Below are positions 41,506 to 50,584 of a DNA stretch of 64,000 bases, piece after piece. The notes beneath the pieces are model-generated. The model saw only the letters and a program-made list of their open reading frames with translations. It was not told the origin of the DNA and did no database searches. A program made the translations under genes and the position numbers. Origin of the DNA: an uncultured Cocleimonas sp. Lineage in GTDB: Bacteria > Pseudomonadota > Gammaproteobacteria > Thiotrichales > Thiotrichaceae. Within the stretch, counting starts at the first letter, position 1; each line of letters starts with the position of its first letter. The DNA lies in assembly GCF_947495625.1 (NCBI RefSeq), contig NZ_CANLZW010000007.1:62001-126000 (forward strand). Reading direction: 5' to 3'.

Positions 41506-42156
41506 ATGCAAGAATATGATGAGCTAGCAGCAGAGCTTAGAGACAGAGCCAATAAAATGGCCGAAGGAGAACAGCTGTGGATAGGGCTTGCAGGTGGCCC
41601 AGGAAGTGGGAAAAGTACGCTTTCTGCAGAGTTGCAAAAACGCCTGGAGGATTTATTGCTCGTCATTCCTCTTGATGGCTACCATTACTATCGAAGCGAG
41701 CTGGATCAAATGGATGACCCTGCAGAGGCTCACATGCGAAGGGGTGCACCTTTTACGTTCAATTCAGCCAAGTTCATCAATGATCTTATTGAGGCTAAAC
41801 GCTCGGGCGAGGGCTCCTTTTCTTCGTTTGATCATCGTATCGGCGATCCTATTGAAAACGATATAAAACTGTTGAAAACCCATCGGATTGTGCTGGTTGA
41901 AGGAAATTATTTGCTTCTGGATGCTGATCCCTGGAGTCAATTACGAGATTTAGTATTTGATGAAGCATGGTATCTGAATGTCTCAGTGGATGAATGTAAG
42001 CGACGATTGATGAAACGTCATGTGGACGTTGGTTTAAGTGAAGAACAGGCTTTACAAAGGGTTATGACCAGTGATGGCATGAATGCAGAGCTTATAGCGG
42101 CGGAGTCACCGGCAAATGCGGATCGTTTTGTTCAGGTTGCTACTTTAATCACATAA
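41506..42156 (+). CDS. P-loop nucleoside/small-molecule kinase-like protein
   Basis: A 216-residue protein with Walker A at residues 30-38 (GGPGSGKST), then LLVIPLDGYHYYRSELDQMD, GAPFTFN, FDHRIGDPIEND and VLVEGNYLLLDADPWSQLRD, as in the pantothenate kinase/uridine kinase/fructokinase-like subgroup. The acceptor is not known. AAGGAG lies 12 bases before ATG. The TauE permease gene follows after 155 bases. Confidence 0.85.
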   Translation: MQEYDELAAELRDRANKMAEGEQLWIGLAGGPGSGKSTLSAELQKRLEDLLLVIPLDGYHYYRSELDQMDDPAEAHMRRGAPFTFNSAKFINDLIEAKRSGEGSFSSFDHRIGDPIENDIKLLKTHRIVLVEGNYLLLDADPWSQLRDLVFDEAWYLNVSVDECKRRLMKRHVDVGLSEEQALQRVMTSDGMNAELIAAESPANADRFVQVATLIT

Positions 42157-42311
42157 TCAAAAACATCACTCTGCATATTTAGTCGTACATTTGGAGTATG
42201 AAAAACGACAGAATCAACGGATACCTACTACGATAGTATCAGTATCTAAAATAAAACAATCTGTTTTAGGTGTAAAACGAATACGTTGTTACGAGAATCC
42301 AGTGAAATAAA

Positions 42312-43073
42312 ATGTTTTCTAATCTTTCAAATACAGACTCTTTTGGGGTTCTGGCAATCTTCTTTGCCATATTTTTAGGCGGAGTCCTAAAAGGGGCAAC
42401 GGGTGTGGGAATGCCTATTGTTGCCATACCGGTGATCACCGCGTTCTATGATATACGTCTTGCGGTAACTATTCTGGTTGTTCCGAACATTCTCAGCAAT
42501 ACGTTGCAGATTTATAAATATCGAAACTACAACCTGGAACCCAGATTCACGCGTAATTTCGCTATTGCCGGTTTATTAGGCGCAGCACTTGGGACGATGA
42601 TGCTTGCCTACGTGCCCGTAGATCAACTGAATATTTTAATGGCGCTTATTGTGCTCGCCTATATCGTATTAAGGCTGACCAAGCCCGTGTTCCAACTGCC
42701 GCTTGAACGTGCAAAAAAATTAGCCTGGTATGCCGGTTTGAGTGGGGGAGTATTGCAAGGAGCGCTCGGTATTTCAGGTCCTGTATCTCTTACCTTTCTT
42801 AACGCTATTAAGTTAAACCGGTCGGTGTTTATTTTTACAATATCGGTGTTCTTTATCGCAATGTGCGTCGCTCAAATACCACTACTAATAGCCTACGGCT
42901 TGATGAATGTTCAAACATTTATTGTGGGTTTGTTTGCTTTTATCCCATTGCTTGCAGGTTTGCCTGTCGGTGAAATGATTGGTAGACGAATGAATGCAGT
43001 CGTGTTTGATCGGGTGATATTGGTATTGCTTTCTGTGTTGGCGCTTAAGCAGATTATTGGTGTTATGTTGTAG
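42312..43073 (+). CDS. TauE/SafE-family permease
   Basis: A 253-residue protein with about eight membrane segments and the family repeat GGVLKGATGVGMPIVAIPVI (N-terminal half) and GGVLQGALGISGPVSLTFLN (C-terminal half). TauE/SafE proteins export sulfite, sulfoacetate or related anions, or transport thiol compounds. The substrate is not defined by the sequence. No taurine or sulfonate genes are adjacent. Confidence 0.85.
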   Translation: MFSNLSNTDSFGVLAIFFAIFLGGVLKGATGVGMPIVAIPVITAFYDIRLAVTILVVPNILSNTLQIYKYRNYNLEPRFTRNFAIAGLLGAALGTMMLAYVPVDQLNILMALIVLAYIVLRLTKPVFQLPLERAKKLAWYAGLSGGVLQGALGISGPVSLTFLNAIKLNRSVFIFTISVFFIAMCVAQIPLLIAYGLMNVQTFIVGLFAFIPLLAGLPVGEMIGRRMNAVVFDRVILVLLSVLALKQIIGVML

Positions 43074-43401
43074 TGTTTATTCTTGCTAGTTGAGCGGCAT
43101 TGATATTTAAAGGTTAGATAATAATTACTTCAAAAAAGTGCCTGTAAGTGGGGAGGTGGCTTTTTAGGATCATCAAGAACCAAGAAATGGCAAGCCAACG
43201 GACAGTTGTTTTAAATCCTTTATCGTTATATCTAAATCTTATCTAGATTGACTATGCGCATTGAAGTCTAGTTAAAACGCCTAATACTTAAGCTCTCTGA
43301 GATGATATTTTTGGAGGTGTTAATCAAGTAGTTAGAAAAGTGTATGCGTTCATTTCCTACATCCATGCAATACTAAAACAAACCCTCAGCAGAATCCATA
43401 T
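43074..43401. other. 328-bp intergenic region before the ABC exporter
   Basis: Holds dispersed repeat copy 19 (43132-43160). No other ORF, terminator or promoter that I can support. Confidence 0.5.
43132..43160 (+). repeat. dispersed G6 repeat, copy 19
   Basis: AAAAAAGTGCCTGTAAGTGG then GGAGGTGGC. The G-run is broken by an A. G-rich strand on plus. Confidence 0.75.
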
Positions 43402-45165
43402 ATGGCAAATAAAAGTTATTCAGTGCTCATCCAGCTAGGCCGTTTTTTACTCAATTACAAAAGTACGCTAGTGGCGGCTGGGTGTGCCTTAATATTCACC
43501 GCCGGAGTTACCCTGGCAATGGGTCAGGGTATAAAAATACTCATCGATGATGGTTTTGTTGCGGGCTCTGTCGATAAACTCAATACTGCTTCGCTTTTTA
43601 TTATTGCAATTGCAGCGCTGATGGCAATTGGGACTTATGCGCGTTTTTATCTGGTCTCGTGGTTGGGTGAAAGGGTATCTGCGGATATTCGACAGGCCGT
43701 ATTTGATCACCTGATAACACTGCATCCCAGCTATTTTGAAGAGAACCGCAGCGGCGAAATCATGTCGCGGCTGACTACCGATACGACCTTGCTACAAACG
43801 GTCATTGGTTCGTCAGCAGCAATGGCATTGAGATCATTGCTTACCTTTAGTGGCGGGCTGATACTGCTTTTAATTACAAATTTAAAGCTGACCATGTTCG
43901 TACTTGTCGGTGTGCCCATTGTGTTAGTCCCGATCATTTTATTTGGCCGTCGAGTTCGAAAGTTATCACGCAAAAGCCAAGACACCATTGCCGATGTCGG
44001 CAGCCATGCAGGCGAGATCATCCAACAGATTAAAACAGTGCAAAGTTACACTCAAGAGGCTAATGAGCGTAAGGCGTTTGCAGGTCACGTCGAAGGTGCT
44101 TTTGAGATAGCGCGTAAACGTATTAAACAACGCGCCATGTTAATTGCTGTCGTTATCTCGTTAATCTTCAGCGCTATTGCGGCAATGTTGTGGGTCGGTG
44201 GCAATGATGTGATCAATGGTGTTATGACTGGCGGTGAACTAGGTGCGTTTGTGTTTTATGCGATTGTGGTCGCGGGTTCTGTTGCCACTATTTCTGAAGT
44301 GATTGGCGATGTTCAACGTGCCGCTGGCGCAGCTGAAAGGTTGTTTGAATTACTATCAATCAAGAGCGTTATCGATTTGCCAAGTAAGCCAAAAAGCGCA
44401 GGTAGTATTAATAAAAACGGCTCGCGAATGCAGTTTAAAAACGTCACTTTTCATTATCCATCAAGACCAGATGTAGCGGCCTTGGATAATTTGAATCTAG
44501 TCATTGAAGAAGGTAAGTCTCTGGCGCTAGTGGGCCCTTCTGGCGCGGGTAAATCAACGGTTTTCGAATTACTGCAACGTTTCTATGATCCAGATCAGGG
44601 CACTATAACTTTAGGTGAAACAGACATCCGAGAGCTTCTTCCTAGCGACCTACGTTCACAACTTGCAGTAGTCGCTCAGCAACCGACTTTATTCAGTAGC
44701 GACGTAATGTACAATATACGTTACGGCAAGCCCGATGCCACAAAAGAAGAAGTGATTGAAGCCGCCAAAGCGGCTAATGCTCATGAATTTATACGAAAAC
44801 TCCCTGATGGTTATGAGAGCTTTTTAGGCGAGCAGGGTGTTCGCCTGTCAGGTGGACAACGTCAGCGAATTGCCATTGCTCGAGCTATTTTAAAAGACCC
44901 CAGGATTTTATTATTGGATGAAGCGACATCAGCGCTAGATGCTGAAAGCGAGCACCGCGTTCAACAAGCCTTAGAGTACTTAATGCAAGGTCGAACGACA
45001 GTGATTATCGCGCATCGTTTAGCGACTATTCGTAACGCTGATTCGATTGCAGTATTAAAAGAGGGGAAACTCGTTGCGCAGGGTAAGCATGATGAGTTAC
45101 TGGAGAGTTCGCCTCTGTATAAGCGGTTGTCTGAGTTGCAGTTTCAGGAGCGTTCGGTGAGCTAG
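43402..45165 (+). CDS. MsbA-type ABC exporter (fused permease and ATPase)
   Basis: A 587-residue half-transporter of the ABCB type: six membrane helices in residues 15-310, then a nucleotide-binding domain with Walker A GPSGAGKST (378-386), Q-loop AVVAQQPTL, signature LSGGQRQR (about 483-490), Walker B RILLLDEATSALD and H-loop IIAHRLAT. It exports a lipid, drug or peptide as a homodimer. Its last 25 codons are repeated, with only synonymous changes, at 47559-47633. A dispersed repeat follows the stop. ATG 43402 has no strong site. Confidence 0.92.
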   Translation: MANKSYSVLIQLGRFLLNYKSTLVAAGCALIFTAGVTLAMGQGIKILIDDGFVAGSVDKLNTASLFIIAIAALMAIGTYARFYLVSWLGERVSADIRQAVFDHLITLHPSYFEENRSGEIMSRLTTDTTLLQTVIGSSAAMALRSLLTFSGGLILLLITNLKLTMFVLVGVPIVLVPIILFGRRVRKLSRKSQDTIADVGSHAGEIIQQIKTVQSYTQEANERKAFAGHVEGAFEIARKRIKQRAMLIAVVISLIFSAIAAMLWVGGNDVINGVMTGGELGAFVFYAIVVAGSVATISEVIGDVQRAAGAAERLFELLSIKSVIDLPSKPKSAGSINKNGSRMQFKNVTFHYPSRPDVAALDNLNLVIEEGKSLALVGPSGAGKSTVFELLQRFYDPDQGTITLGETDIRELLPSDLRSQLAVVAQQPTLFSSDVMYNIRYGKPDATKEEVIEAAKAANAHEFIRKLPDGYESFLGEQGVRLSGGQRQRIAIARAILKDPRILLLDEATSALDAESEHRVQQALEYLMQGRTTVIIAHRLATIRNADSIAVLKEGKLVAQGKHDELLESSPLYKRLSELQFQERSVS

Positions 45166-45175
45166 GCTGTTTCTG

Positions 45176-45205
45176 GAAAATAGGCTAAAAGTGGGGGGAG
45201 GTGTC
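45176..45205 (+). repeat. dispersed G6 repeat, copy 20
   Basis: GAAAATAGGCTAAAAGTGGG then GGGAGGTGTC. It lies 10 bases after the ABC exporter stop. The same stretch follows the ABC fragment at 47637. Confidence 0.85.
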
Positions 45206-45302
45206 ATTTTATTAATATCTGTTTGAATTTGATAAGTTTTTTCGCTGCTCTTTTGACTGTTTCATTTCCTCGGGTATTTGTTCACAGCACCGAGTAACTT
45301 TG

Positions 45303-46277
45303 TTAACCACGGAATAACGTAAAACTTAGCCAGACATATATGCCGTAACCTATCAGTAACATTCCACCTTCAAGTCGGCTCAGGTGTCTTTGCGTGTACA
45401 AGAACAAAAGCAAGATTAAAGACGTCCCAAGCATGACCCATTGATCAAACTGCAGGATTCTTGCATGAACCGGAAGTGGCTGAAGAAGTGCTGACACACC
45501 CAGAATTCCGAGTAAGTTGAAGATATTACTTCCTAGTATGTTACCAATCGCTACATCAGCGTGTCGGCGAACTGCTGCAATTACCGATATAGACAATTCT
45601 GGAAGAGATGTACCTACCGCCACTAGCGTCAAACCAATCACGGCTTCTGGTACATTATAGTGTTCTGCAATGCCAATAGCCCCAATTAGTAGAACTTGTG
45701 AACCACCTATTAATAACAACAAACCAAGACCTATGGCAAATACAATCCAAAGCGTTGACTTCGAATCAACAGATATTTCTTTTGATTCTGCTCGATGTAG
45801 CTCCCCCGCAGGTGAAGCGTGGAAGCTTTCGCTCCAATAAGCCCAAATTAAGTAAGCAAATAAGGCAGCAAGCAAGATAGCAGCATCGGCACGACCGAGA
45901 GCACTTCCTCCTACCAGAATGAGGAACAATATGCTTGCTGCAACTACCGTCGCAGCGTCTCGTTTTAGCACCAATGGTTTGACCGTTAACGGTGTGATCA
46001 ACGCGCAAATTCCTAGAATTAATAATATATTACTAATATTACTGCCAACAACGTTTCCAATAGCTATATCTGGCTTTCCCTCTATTGCAGCATTAACGGA
46101 AACTACCAACTCCGGAGCTGAAGTACCAAAACCAACAATAACAATGCCACTAAGCAAGGGCGAAACACCCAAACGTCTTGCCGCAGCTAGAGAGCCACGA
46201 ATCAATGCTTCACCACCTATGGTAAGCAATGCTATACCAGTAAAGAGGAATAAAATGTTCAACAAACTTTTGACCAT
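45303..46277 (-). CDS. CaCA-family Na+/Ca2+ (or cation/H+) exchanger
   Basis: A 324-residue protein with two inverted repeats of five helices each. The alpha repeats are present as FGTSAPELVVSVNAA (first half) and VGTSLPELSISVIAA (second half), the ion-binding motifs of YrbG-type exchangers. It exports Ca2+ using Na+ or H+. It forms, with PsiE, one of two gene pairs between ABC exporter and radA copies. Confidence 0.9.
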   Translation of the reverse strand: MVKSLLNILFLFTGIALLTIGGEALIRGSLAAARRLGVSPLLSGIVIVGFGTSAPELVVSVNAAIEGKPDIAIGNVVGSNISNILLILGICALITPLTVKPLVLKRDAATVVAASILFLILVGGSALGRADAAILLAALFAYLIWAYWSESFHASPAGELHRAESKEISVDSKSTLWIVFAIGLGLLLLIGGSQVLLIGAIGIAEHYNVPEAVIGLTLVAVGTSLPELSISVIAAVRRHADVAIGNILGSNIFNLLGILGVSALLQPLPVHARILQFDQWVMLGTSLILLLFLYTQRHLSRLEGGMLLIGYGIYVWLSFTLFRG

Positions 46278-46362
46278 AAGGGCATAAATATTAACTCCTT
46301 AAAAAGTGCCGGGAGCCATTGTGGCGCAATATACAATCAGTTCGGGCTCTAATAATCTGTTC

Positions 46363-46812
46363 TTACGAATCTTTATTCTGTCTATCTATTAAGAAATACG
46401 TTATTCCTAGCGCCAAAGTTACAGCAGCTGTTGATAGAATATACATTGGCCCAATATCATTGAAATCCAGAACAATAACTTTTCTTGCAATTGCCACTAA
46501 GGCGGTTGAAATAACTAGTTTCAAAGGGATTATATTTGTTTTCAAATACAGAACTATATTTTGGTAAACCTCTACCCCTATTAAAACCATTAAAAAGGCT
46601 CCGAACAATTTTAATATATCAGATGCTTCAAGAATAAAAAGCGGAGGTGATAGTAGTTTCTCATAAAGCACAAATACAACATCTGCAACTCCCCAAAAAA
46701 TAACTAGCACCATTAAAATGGCTAAAATGCTCATGGCAGCTCTAATTGCCTTGTTAAGCCATGCAATTAGTGGAATTTCATGGTCTACCGGTAATTCATC
46801 ATGTTTATTCAT
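46363..46812 (-). CDS. PsiE-family membrane protein
   Basis: A 149-residue protein with four hydrophobic segments. The pattern ILEASDILKLFGAFLMVLIG, VEVYQNIVLYL and IISTALVAIARKVIVLDF is that of PsiE (phosphate-starvation-inducible E). Function is unknown in E. coli too. The CaCA exchanger is downstream on the same strand, 85 bases away. This pair is bounded by dispersed repeats at 45176 and 47047. Confidence 0.88.
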   Translation of the reverse strand: MNKHDELPVDHEIPLIAWLNKAIRAAMSILAILMVLVIFWGVADVVFVLYEKLLSPPLFILEASDILKLFGAFLMVLIGVEVYQNIVLYLKTNIIPLKLVISTALVAIARKVIVLDFNDIGPMYILSTAAVTLALGITYFLIDRQNKDS

Positions 46813-47046
46813 CTTTCAATACCAATTGTGGGTAGTTTGGGGGACTAACAGACTATTAATAAGGCCGATGGTTTTTTAATTTATTATCGTGCCGTTGGCC
46901 TACTTTTTTTGAGATTATTTAGAGAACTTCAGTAATTCTTTACTTATATCACAATAAATTTATTGCTTTTGTTTACTTTTTTCATTAACTGAACAAATGG
47001 TAAGTATATTGATTTATTTTACTTAGATTTTTTATCGAGTAAGCAC

Positions 47047-47074
47047 CAAAACCTACTAAAAGTAGGGGGGTGAC
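47047..47074 (+). repeat. dispersed G6 repeat, copy 21
   Basis: CAAAACCTACTAAAAGTAGG then GGGGTGAC. It is at the 3' edge of the radA fragment, as copy 23 is at the 3' end of the full radA. Confidence 0.9.
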
Positions 47075-47084
47075 TATAATTCAC

Positions 47085-47558
47085 CTAAAGATAATCCAAA
47101 GCATCTTCCAGCCGCTGTGCTGTCATTATCTTCATATCAGGAATTGGTTTCTGTGGCATATTGCCTTTTGGAATGATGGCGCGTTTGTAGCCATGTTTAG
47201 CAGCTTCTTTGAGGCGATCTTCACCATTGGTTACTGGGCGAATTTCACCTGCTAAGCCAATCTCGCCAAAAACGGCTAGATCTGATGGGTGTGGTTTGTT
47301 TTTAAAGCTGGATAGGGCCGCGAGTATCATCGCTAAGTCGGCGCCGGTTTCGGTAATTTTTATTCCGCCGACTACATTGATGAAGACGTCTTGGTCAAAC
47401 ATCGATACACCACCGTGGCGATATAGAACCGCAAGTAACATATTGATACGGTTTTGTTCTAGGCCGATGACGACTCGTCTTGCTTGTTGCCCGTGGCTGT
47501 CATCAACGAGCGCCTGTACTTCAACTAACAGTGGGCGTGTGCCTTCTCGTGTAACCAT
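47085..47558 (-). pseudogene. radA 3' fragment
   Basis: The last 157 codons of radA (IMVTREGTRPLLVEVQALVD to the end, AQRLEDALDYL) are present without the N-terminal zinc finger and Walker A. They differ from the full copy at 8 residues by my alignment, but at about 12% of nucleotides, so most changes are silent. A frame continues upstream to 47609 through the antisense strand of the ABC remnant, giving a meaningless N-terminus (MQLRQPLIQRRTLQQL). No independent promoter or ribosome site is evident. It is a relic or an imported fragment. Confidence 0.92.
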
Positions 47559-47633
47559 GATCAGTTGTTGGAGAGTTCGCCTCTGTATAAGCGGTTGTCT
47601 GAGTTGCAATTTCAGGAGCGGTCTGTGAGCTAG
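47559..47633 (+). pseudogene. ABC exporter 3' fragment joined to the radA fragment
   Basis: The last 25 codons of the ABC exporter (SSPLYKRLSELQFQERSVS and preceding residues) and its TAG reappear here, 2.4 kb from the source. The differences from the source over the final 21 codons are synonymous (CAG/CAA, CGT TCG/CGG TCT). The join with the radA fragment is at a shared CATGAT(C/G)A stretch about 47555-47563. The trailing repeat (47637) is also copied. Confidence 0.92.
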
Positions 47634-47636
47634 ATT

Positions 47637-47666
47637 GAAAAAATAGCCTAAAAGGTAGGGGGTGTC
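47637..47666 (+). repeat. dispersed G6 repeat, copy 22
   Basis: GAAAAAATAGCCTAAAAGGT then AGGGGGTGTC. Immediately after the ABC fragment, as copy 20 is after the real gene. Confidence 0.88.
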
Positions 47667-47671
47667 TTTTT

Positions 47672-48496
47672 TTACATATTACGTTTCATTTTGGCGCCTT
47701 CGTAAAGTACATCTGCAAAGGCATCATTAGCTTTGTCTCTGGCTAATCTGTTTTCTTCTGAATAGGTTTCACTAGGTCGAGGGACTTCTATAAAATCATT
47801 AGAGACTGGTGCTCCTTGAATATGCATCACATGATGCTCACCACGAGCTGGCTTAACATCATCGCCTAAATAAGATTGCAAGGCTAAGCCAATCCGCCGA
47901 CTATCACTATTGTTCGGTAATGAACCATGGACTAACCAAGGTCCATGAAAGGACATTTGTCCTGGGCGCAGGATTAAGTTCACTGCGGTTGATTTGTCTA
48001 TGTCTGCTACTTCTTGTCCACGCGTTAAAATATTATCCTCACCAAACGTATCGTTGTGCTTAACCATTCCTTGGTGATGGGTTTTAGGTATTACCGCAAC
48101 ACAACCGTTTTCGAGATTACTGTGGGTTAATGCTAGCCAGCCTGTAGTCAAATTATTAGAAGCTAAACCCATATAAGTAGCGTCTTGATGCCAGCTGACA
48201 TAGGAAGAAGATTTAGGTTCTTTGGCAAATAAAACAGTGCCCAATAAACTCATATTCTCGCCCACCAAAGAAGCGGCTGCAGAAACTATCTTTTTATTGA
48301 AAGCAAGCTCAGCCATAAACGGGAATGAAATATGCGCGTTGTTACGATATCTGGCAGAAAACTGACCTGGGTAATCTAATTCAGCTTGCTCTAGTCGCGA
48401 AAGATAATAAGCTGCTTCGTCTTCACTCATGATATCTATAGGAGAAACCCAGCCAAATTCCCGGTAATGTTCTATTTGTTCTTTGCTCAGTGACAT
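47672..48496 (-). CDS. phytanoyl-CoA dioxygenase family (PhyH) oxygenase
   Basis: A 274-residue Fe(II)/2-oxoglutarate dioxygenase. The iron triad is His103, Asp105 (SWHQDATYMG) and His190 (PWLVHGSLPNN), with Arg200/201 for 2-oxoglutarate. PhyH-like enzymes hydroxylate small molecules, including ectoine (EctD) and phytanoyl-CoA. No ectoine genes are seen. It forms, with the upstream DUF4952-like gene, the second repeat-bounded gene pair. Confidence 0.88.
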   Translation of the reverse strand: MSLSKEQIEHYREFGWVSPIDIMSEDEAAYYLSRLEQAELDYPGQFSARYRNNAHISFPFMAELAFNKKIVSAAASLVGENMSLLGTVLFAKEPKSSSYVSWHQDATYMGLASNNLTTGWLALTHSNLENGCVAVIPKTHHQGMVKHNDTFGEDNILTRGQEVADIDKSTAVNLILRPGQMSFHGPWLVHGSLPNNSDSRRIGLALQSYLGDDVKPARGEHHVMHIQGAPVSNDFIEVPRPSETYSEENRLARDKANDAFADVLYEGAKMKRNM

Positions 48497-48681
48497 GGGT
48501 ACTCCTTGTTACTTTTTAATTAAGTATAGGAATGATTAGATAAGATATTCAGAAAATGTTTTCACAAAATATTTTCACGAATTCATGACGGCTTTCGATT
48601 CTTTATTCTCGCTTAAAATCAGGTGAGAGTTATATCAATTAAGCATATTTTTTTGATAAAAGCAGGGAGGGTAATACCCGC

Positions 48682-49095
48682 TTACGGCAAAATTATATAT
48701 TTGCCAATAATAACTTTAAATTCTTTGTAGTCTCGCCACTTTTCTTGGAAATTGTATTCATCGTATGAATGCATATTGATTGAATAGGTATCTCCATTTT
48801 TGCTTTGGTAAGTTGTAGGGTTAGTCTCCCAACCACAACAAACAAAACGTAGCCTTTTTAAGTTGAACTTTTTGTGTAAGAAGTCTTCGACGATTTTGGC
48901 TTGTACTCCTGAAACTGAGTAATAAGATTCAAAAAGAACGGCTGGAGCTTTTTCGACTTTTTTGCAGCTTTGGAACGTTAGCTCGGTAGGTTTTAAATTT
49001 AATTCTTGAAGGAAGTCTATGCAATCTTCTTTCTTGCTAGATGTTGCTAGAGAAGGGATAAATAAAAGACAAAGTAATAGAGTGGTGATTTTCAT
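48682..49095 (-). CDS. exported DUF4952-like protein
   Basis: A 137-residue protein with a signal peptide (MKITTLLLCLLFIPSLATSS) and a mature part with CIDFLQELNLKPTELTFQSC and FVCCGWETNPTTYQ, conserved cysteines typical of the uncharacterised DUF4952 family (recalled, not certain). It is in the same orientation as PhyH with 185 bases between them, and is bounded by repeats at 47637 and 49166. Confidence 0.65.
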   Translation of the reverse strand: MKITTLLLCLLFIPSLATSSKKEDCIDFLQELNLKPTELTFQSCKKVEKAPAVLFESYYSVSGVQAKIVEDFLHKKFNLKRLRFVCCGWETNPTTYQSKNGDTYSINMHSYDEYNFQEKWRDYKEFKVIIGKYIILP

Positions 49096-49165
49096 CTTCT
49101 GATTTACTGTTTAATTAGTAAGAGTTTTATTAGTTTAACATTCCAAATTATAGATGTGTTAATTT

Positions 49166-49195
49166 GAAAAAAGTGCCGAAAAGGTAGGGGGTGTC
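49166..49195 (+). repeat. dispersed G6 repeat, copy 23
   Basis: GAAAAAAGTGCCGAAAAGGT then AGGGGGTGTC. It lies 12 bases 3' of the radA stop, matching copy 21 beside the radA fragment. Confidence 0.9.
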
Positions 49196-49207
49196 CTTTA
49201 AACTCTA

Positions 49208-50581
49208 CTACAAGTAATCCAGAGCATCTTCCAATCGCTGTGCTGTCATTATCTTCATTCCAGGAATCGGTTTCTGCGGCATATTACCTTTTGGAATAAT
49301 AGCGCGTTTATAGCCGTGTTTTGCGGCTTCTTTGAGGCGTTCTTCGCCATTGGGTACGGGGCGAATTTCACCTGCTAAGCCAATTTCGCCAAACACCACT
49401 AGATCTGATGGATGCGGTTTGTTTTTAAAACTGGATAGGGCCGCGAGTATCATCGCTAAGTCGGCGCCGGTTTCGGTAATTTTCATTCCGCCGACAACGT
49501 TAATGAATACATCTTGGTCAAACATCGATACACCGCCGTGGCGATGAAGTACTGCGAGTAGCATGGCAATTCTGTTTTGTTCTAAACCGATTACAACTCG
49601 TCGTGCCTGTTGTCCGTGACTATCATCAACGAGTGCTTGTACTTCTACTAGCAAAGGTCGTGTGCCTTCGCGTGTAACCATTATCACACTGCCGGCTACG
49701 GGTGTTTCATGTCGGGAAAGGAATATGGCTGACGGGTTATTTACGCCGATCAGACCTTTTTCGGTCATTGCGAATACGCCAAGTTCATTGACTGCGCCAA
49801 AACGATTTTTTACTGCGCGCAAGATTCTATAGCGTCCACCGGGATCACCTTCAAAATAGAGTACAGTATCGACCATATGTTCCAATACGCGTGGGCCAGC
49901 GAGTGTGCCTTCTTTGGTGACGTGGCCCGCAATAAATAGTGAGGTGTTGGTTTGTTTGGCGAAACGTGTGAGTCTTGCGGTGGCTTCACGTACTTGGCTA
50001 ACACCACCGGGGGCTGAATTGAGTTCTTCGGTGTGGATGGTTTGTATCGAGTCGATCACCATCACATCGGGTTTTTCATGCATGGCATGTTCGATAATGC
50101 GTTCTACACAGGTTTCTGTGAGTAAGCGTAATGGTTCGGTGGGGAGTTCTAAACGCGTGGCGCGCATCGAGACTTGCTGCAATGATTCCTCGCCGGTGAC
50201 ATAGAGCGTGCGCAGATCAGACAGGCTGGCGAGTACTTGAATCAATATGGTTGATTTACCAATGCCGGGGTCACCGCCAATGAGTGTAACTGAGCCTTGG
50301 ACTAATCCGCCACCTAAGGTGCGATCGAGTTCGGATAGTCCTGTCTTGGTGCGTGGTACGGCTTTAAGGTCGATGTCTTTAATCGATTTAATTTGCCCGA
50401 CATCACCCGAATAACTTTGAAAACGGCTACCTTTTGCTGCCACTGTGCCCGCTGCTGAACTACTTTGTACGGCGTTTTCTTCAAGTGTGTTCCATTCCTT
50501 GCATTCACTGCATTGGCCTTCCCACTTGATGTGGACGGTGCCACAGGAGGTGCAATGATATTCAGTCTTAGGTTTTGCCAT
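49208..50581 (-). CDS. radA: DNA repair protein RadA
   Basis: The full-length 457-residue RadA has a zinc finger (Cys10, 13, 24, 27), a RecA-like ATPase with Walker A GGDPGIGKST (about 96-105), the RadA-specific KNRFG motif in LRAVKNRFGAVNELG, and a C-terminal Lon-like domain (GGMKITETGADLAMILAALS). RadA drives branch migration of recombination intermediates. It is in an operon with corC-like and ccsA-like genes: the CorC stop to RadA start gap is 3 bases. A second partial copy lies at 47085. Confidence 0.96.
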   Translation of the reverse strand: MAKPKTEYHCTSCGTVHIKWEGQCSECKEWNTLEENAVQSSSAAGTVAAKGSRFQSYSGDVGQIKSIKDIDLKAVPRTKTGLSELDRTLGGGLVQGSVTLIGGDPGIGKSTILIQVLASLSDLRTLYVTGEESLQQVSMRATRLELPTEPLRLLTETCVERIIEHAMHEKPDVMVIDSIQTIHTEELNSAPGGVSQVREATARLTRFAKQTNTSLFIAGHVTKEGTLAGPRVLEHMVDTVLYFEGDPGGRYRILRAVKNRFGAVNELGVFAMTEKGLIGVNNPSAIFLSRHETPVAGSVIMVTREGTRPLLVEVQALVDDSHGQQARRVVIGLEQNRIAMLLAVLHRHGGVSMFDQDVFINVVGGMKITETGADLAMILAALSSFKNKPHPSDLVVFGEIGLAGEIRPVPNGEERLKEAAKHGYKRAIIPKGNMPQKPIPGMKIMTAQRLEDALDYL

Positions 50582-50584
50582 TTT

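Noticed and set aside
46295-46318. AAAAAGTGCCGGGAG near the start of the CaCA gene, like half of a repeat
   Set aside because: The TAGGGGGG core is missing. Not counted as a copy.
47085-47609. A functional 174-residue radA-like protein at this site
   Set aside because: The first 16-17 residues are antisense of the ABC remnant, and the ATPase and zinc finger are missing.
48650-48676. TTTTTGATAAAAGCAGGGAGGG, weakly like the repeat
   Set aside because: Core too changed and no TGAC/TGTC end. Not counted.
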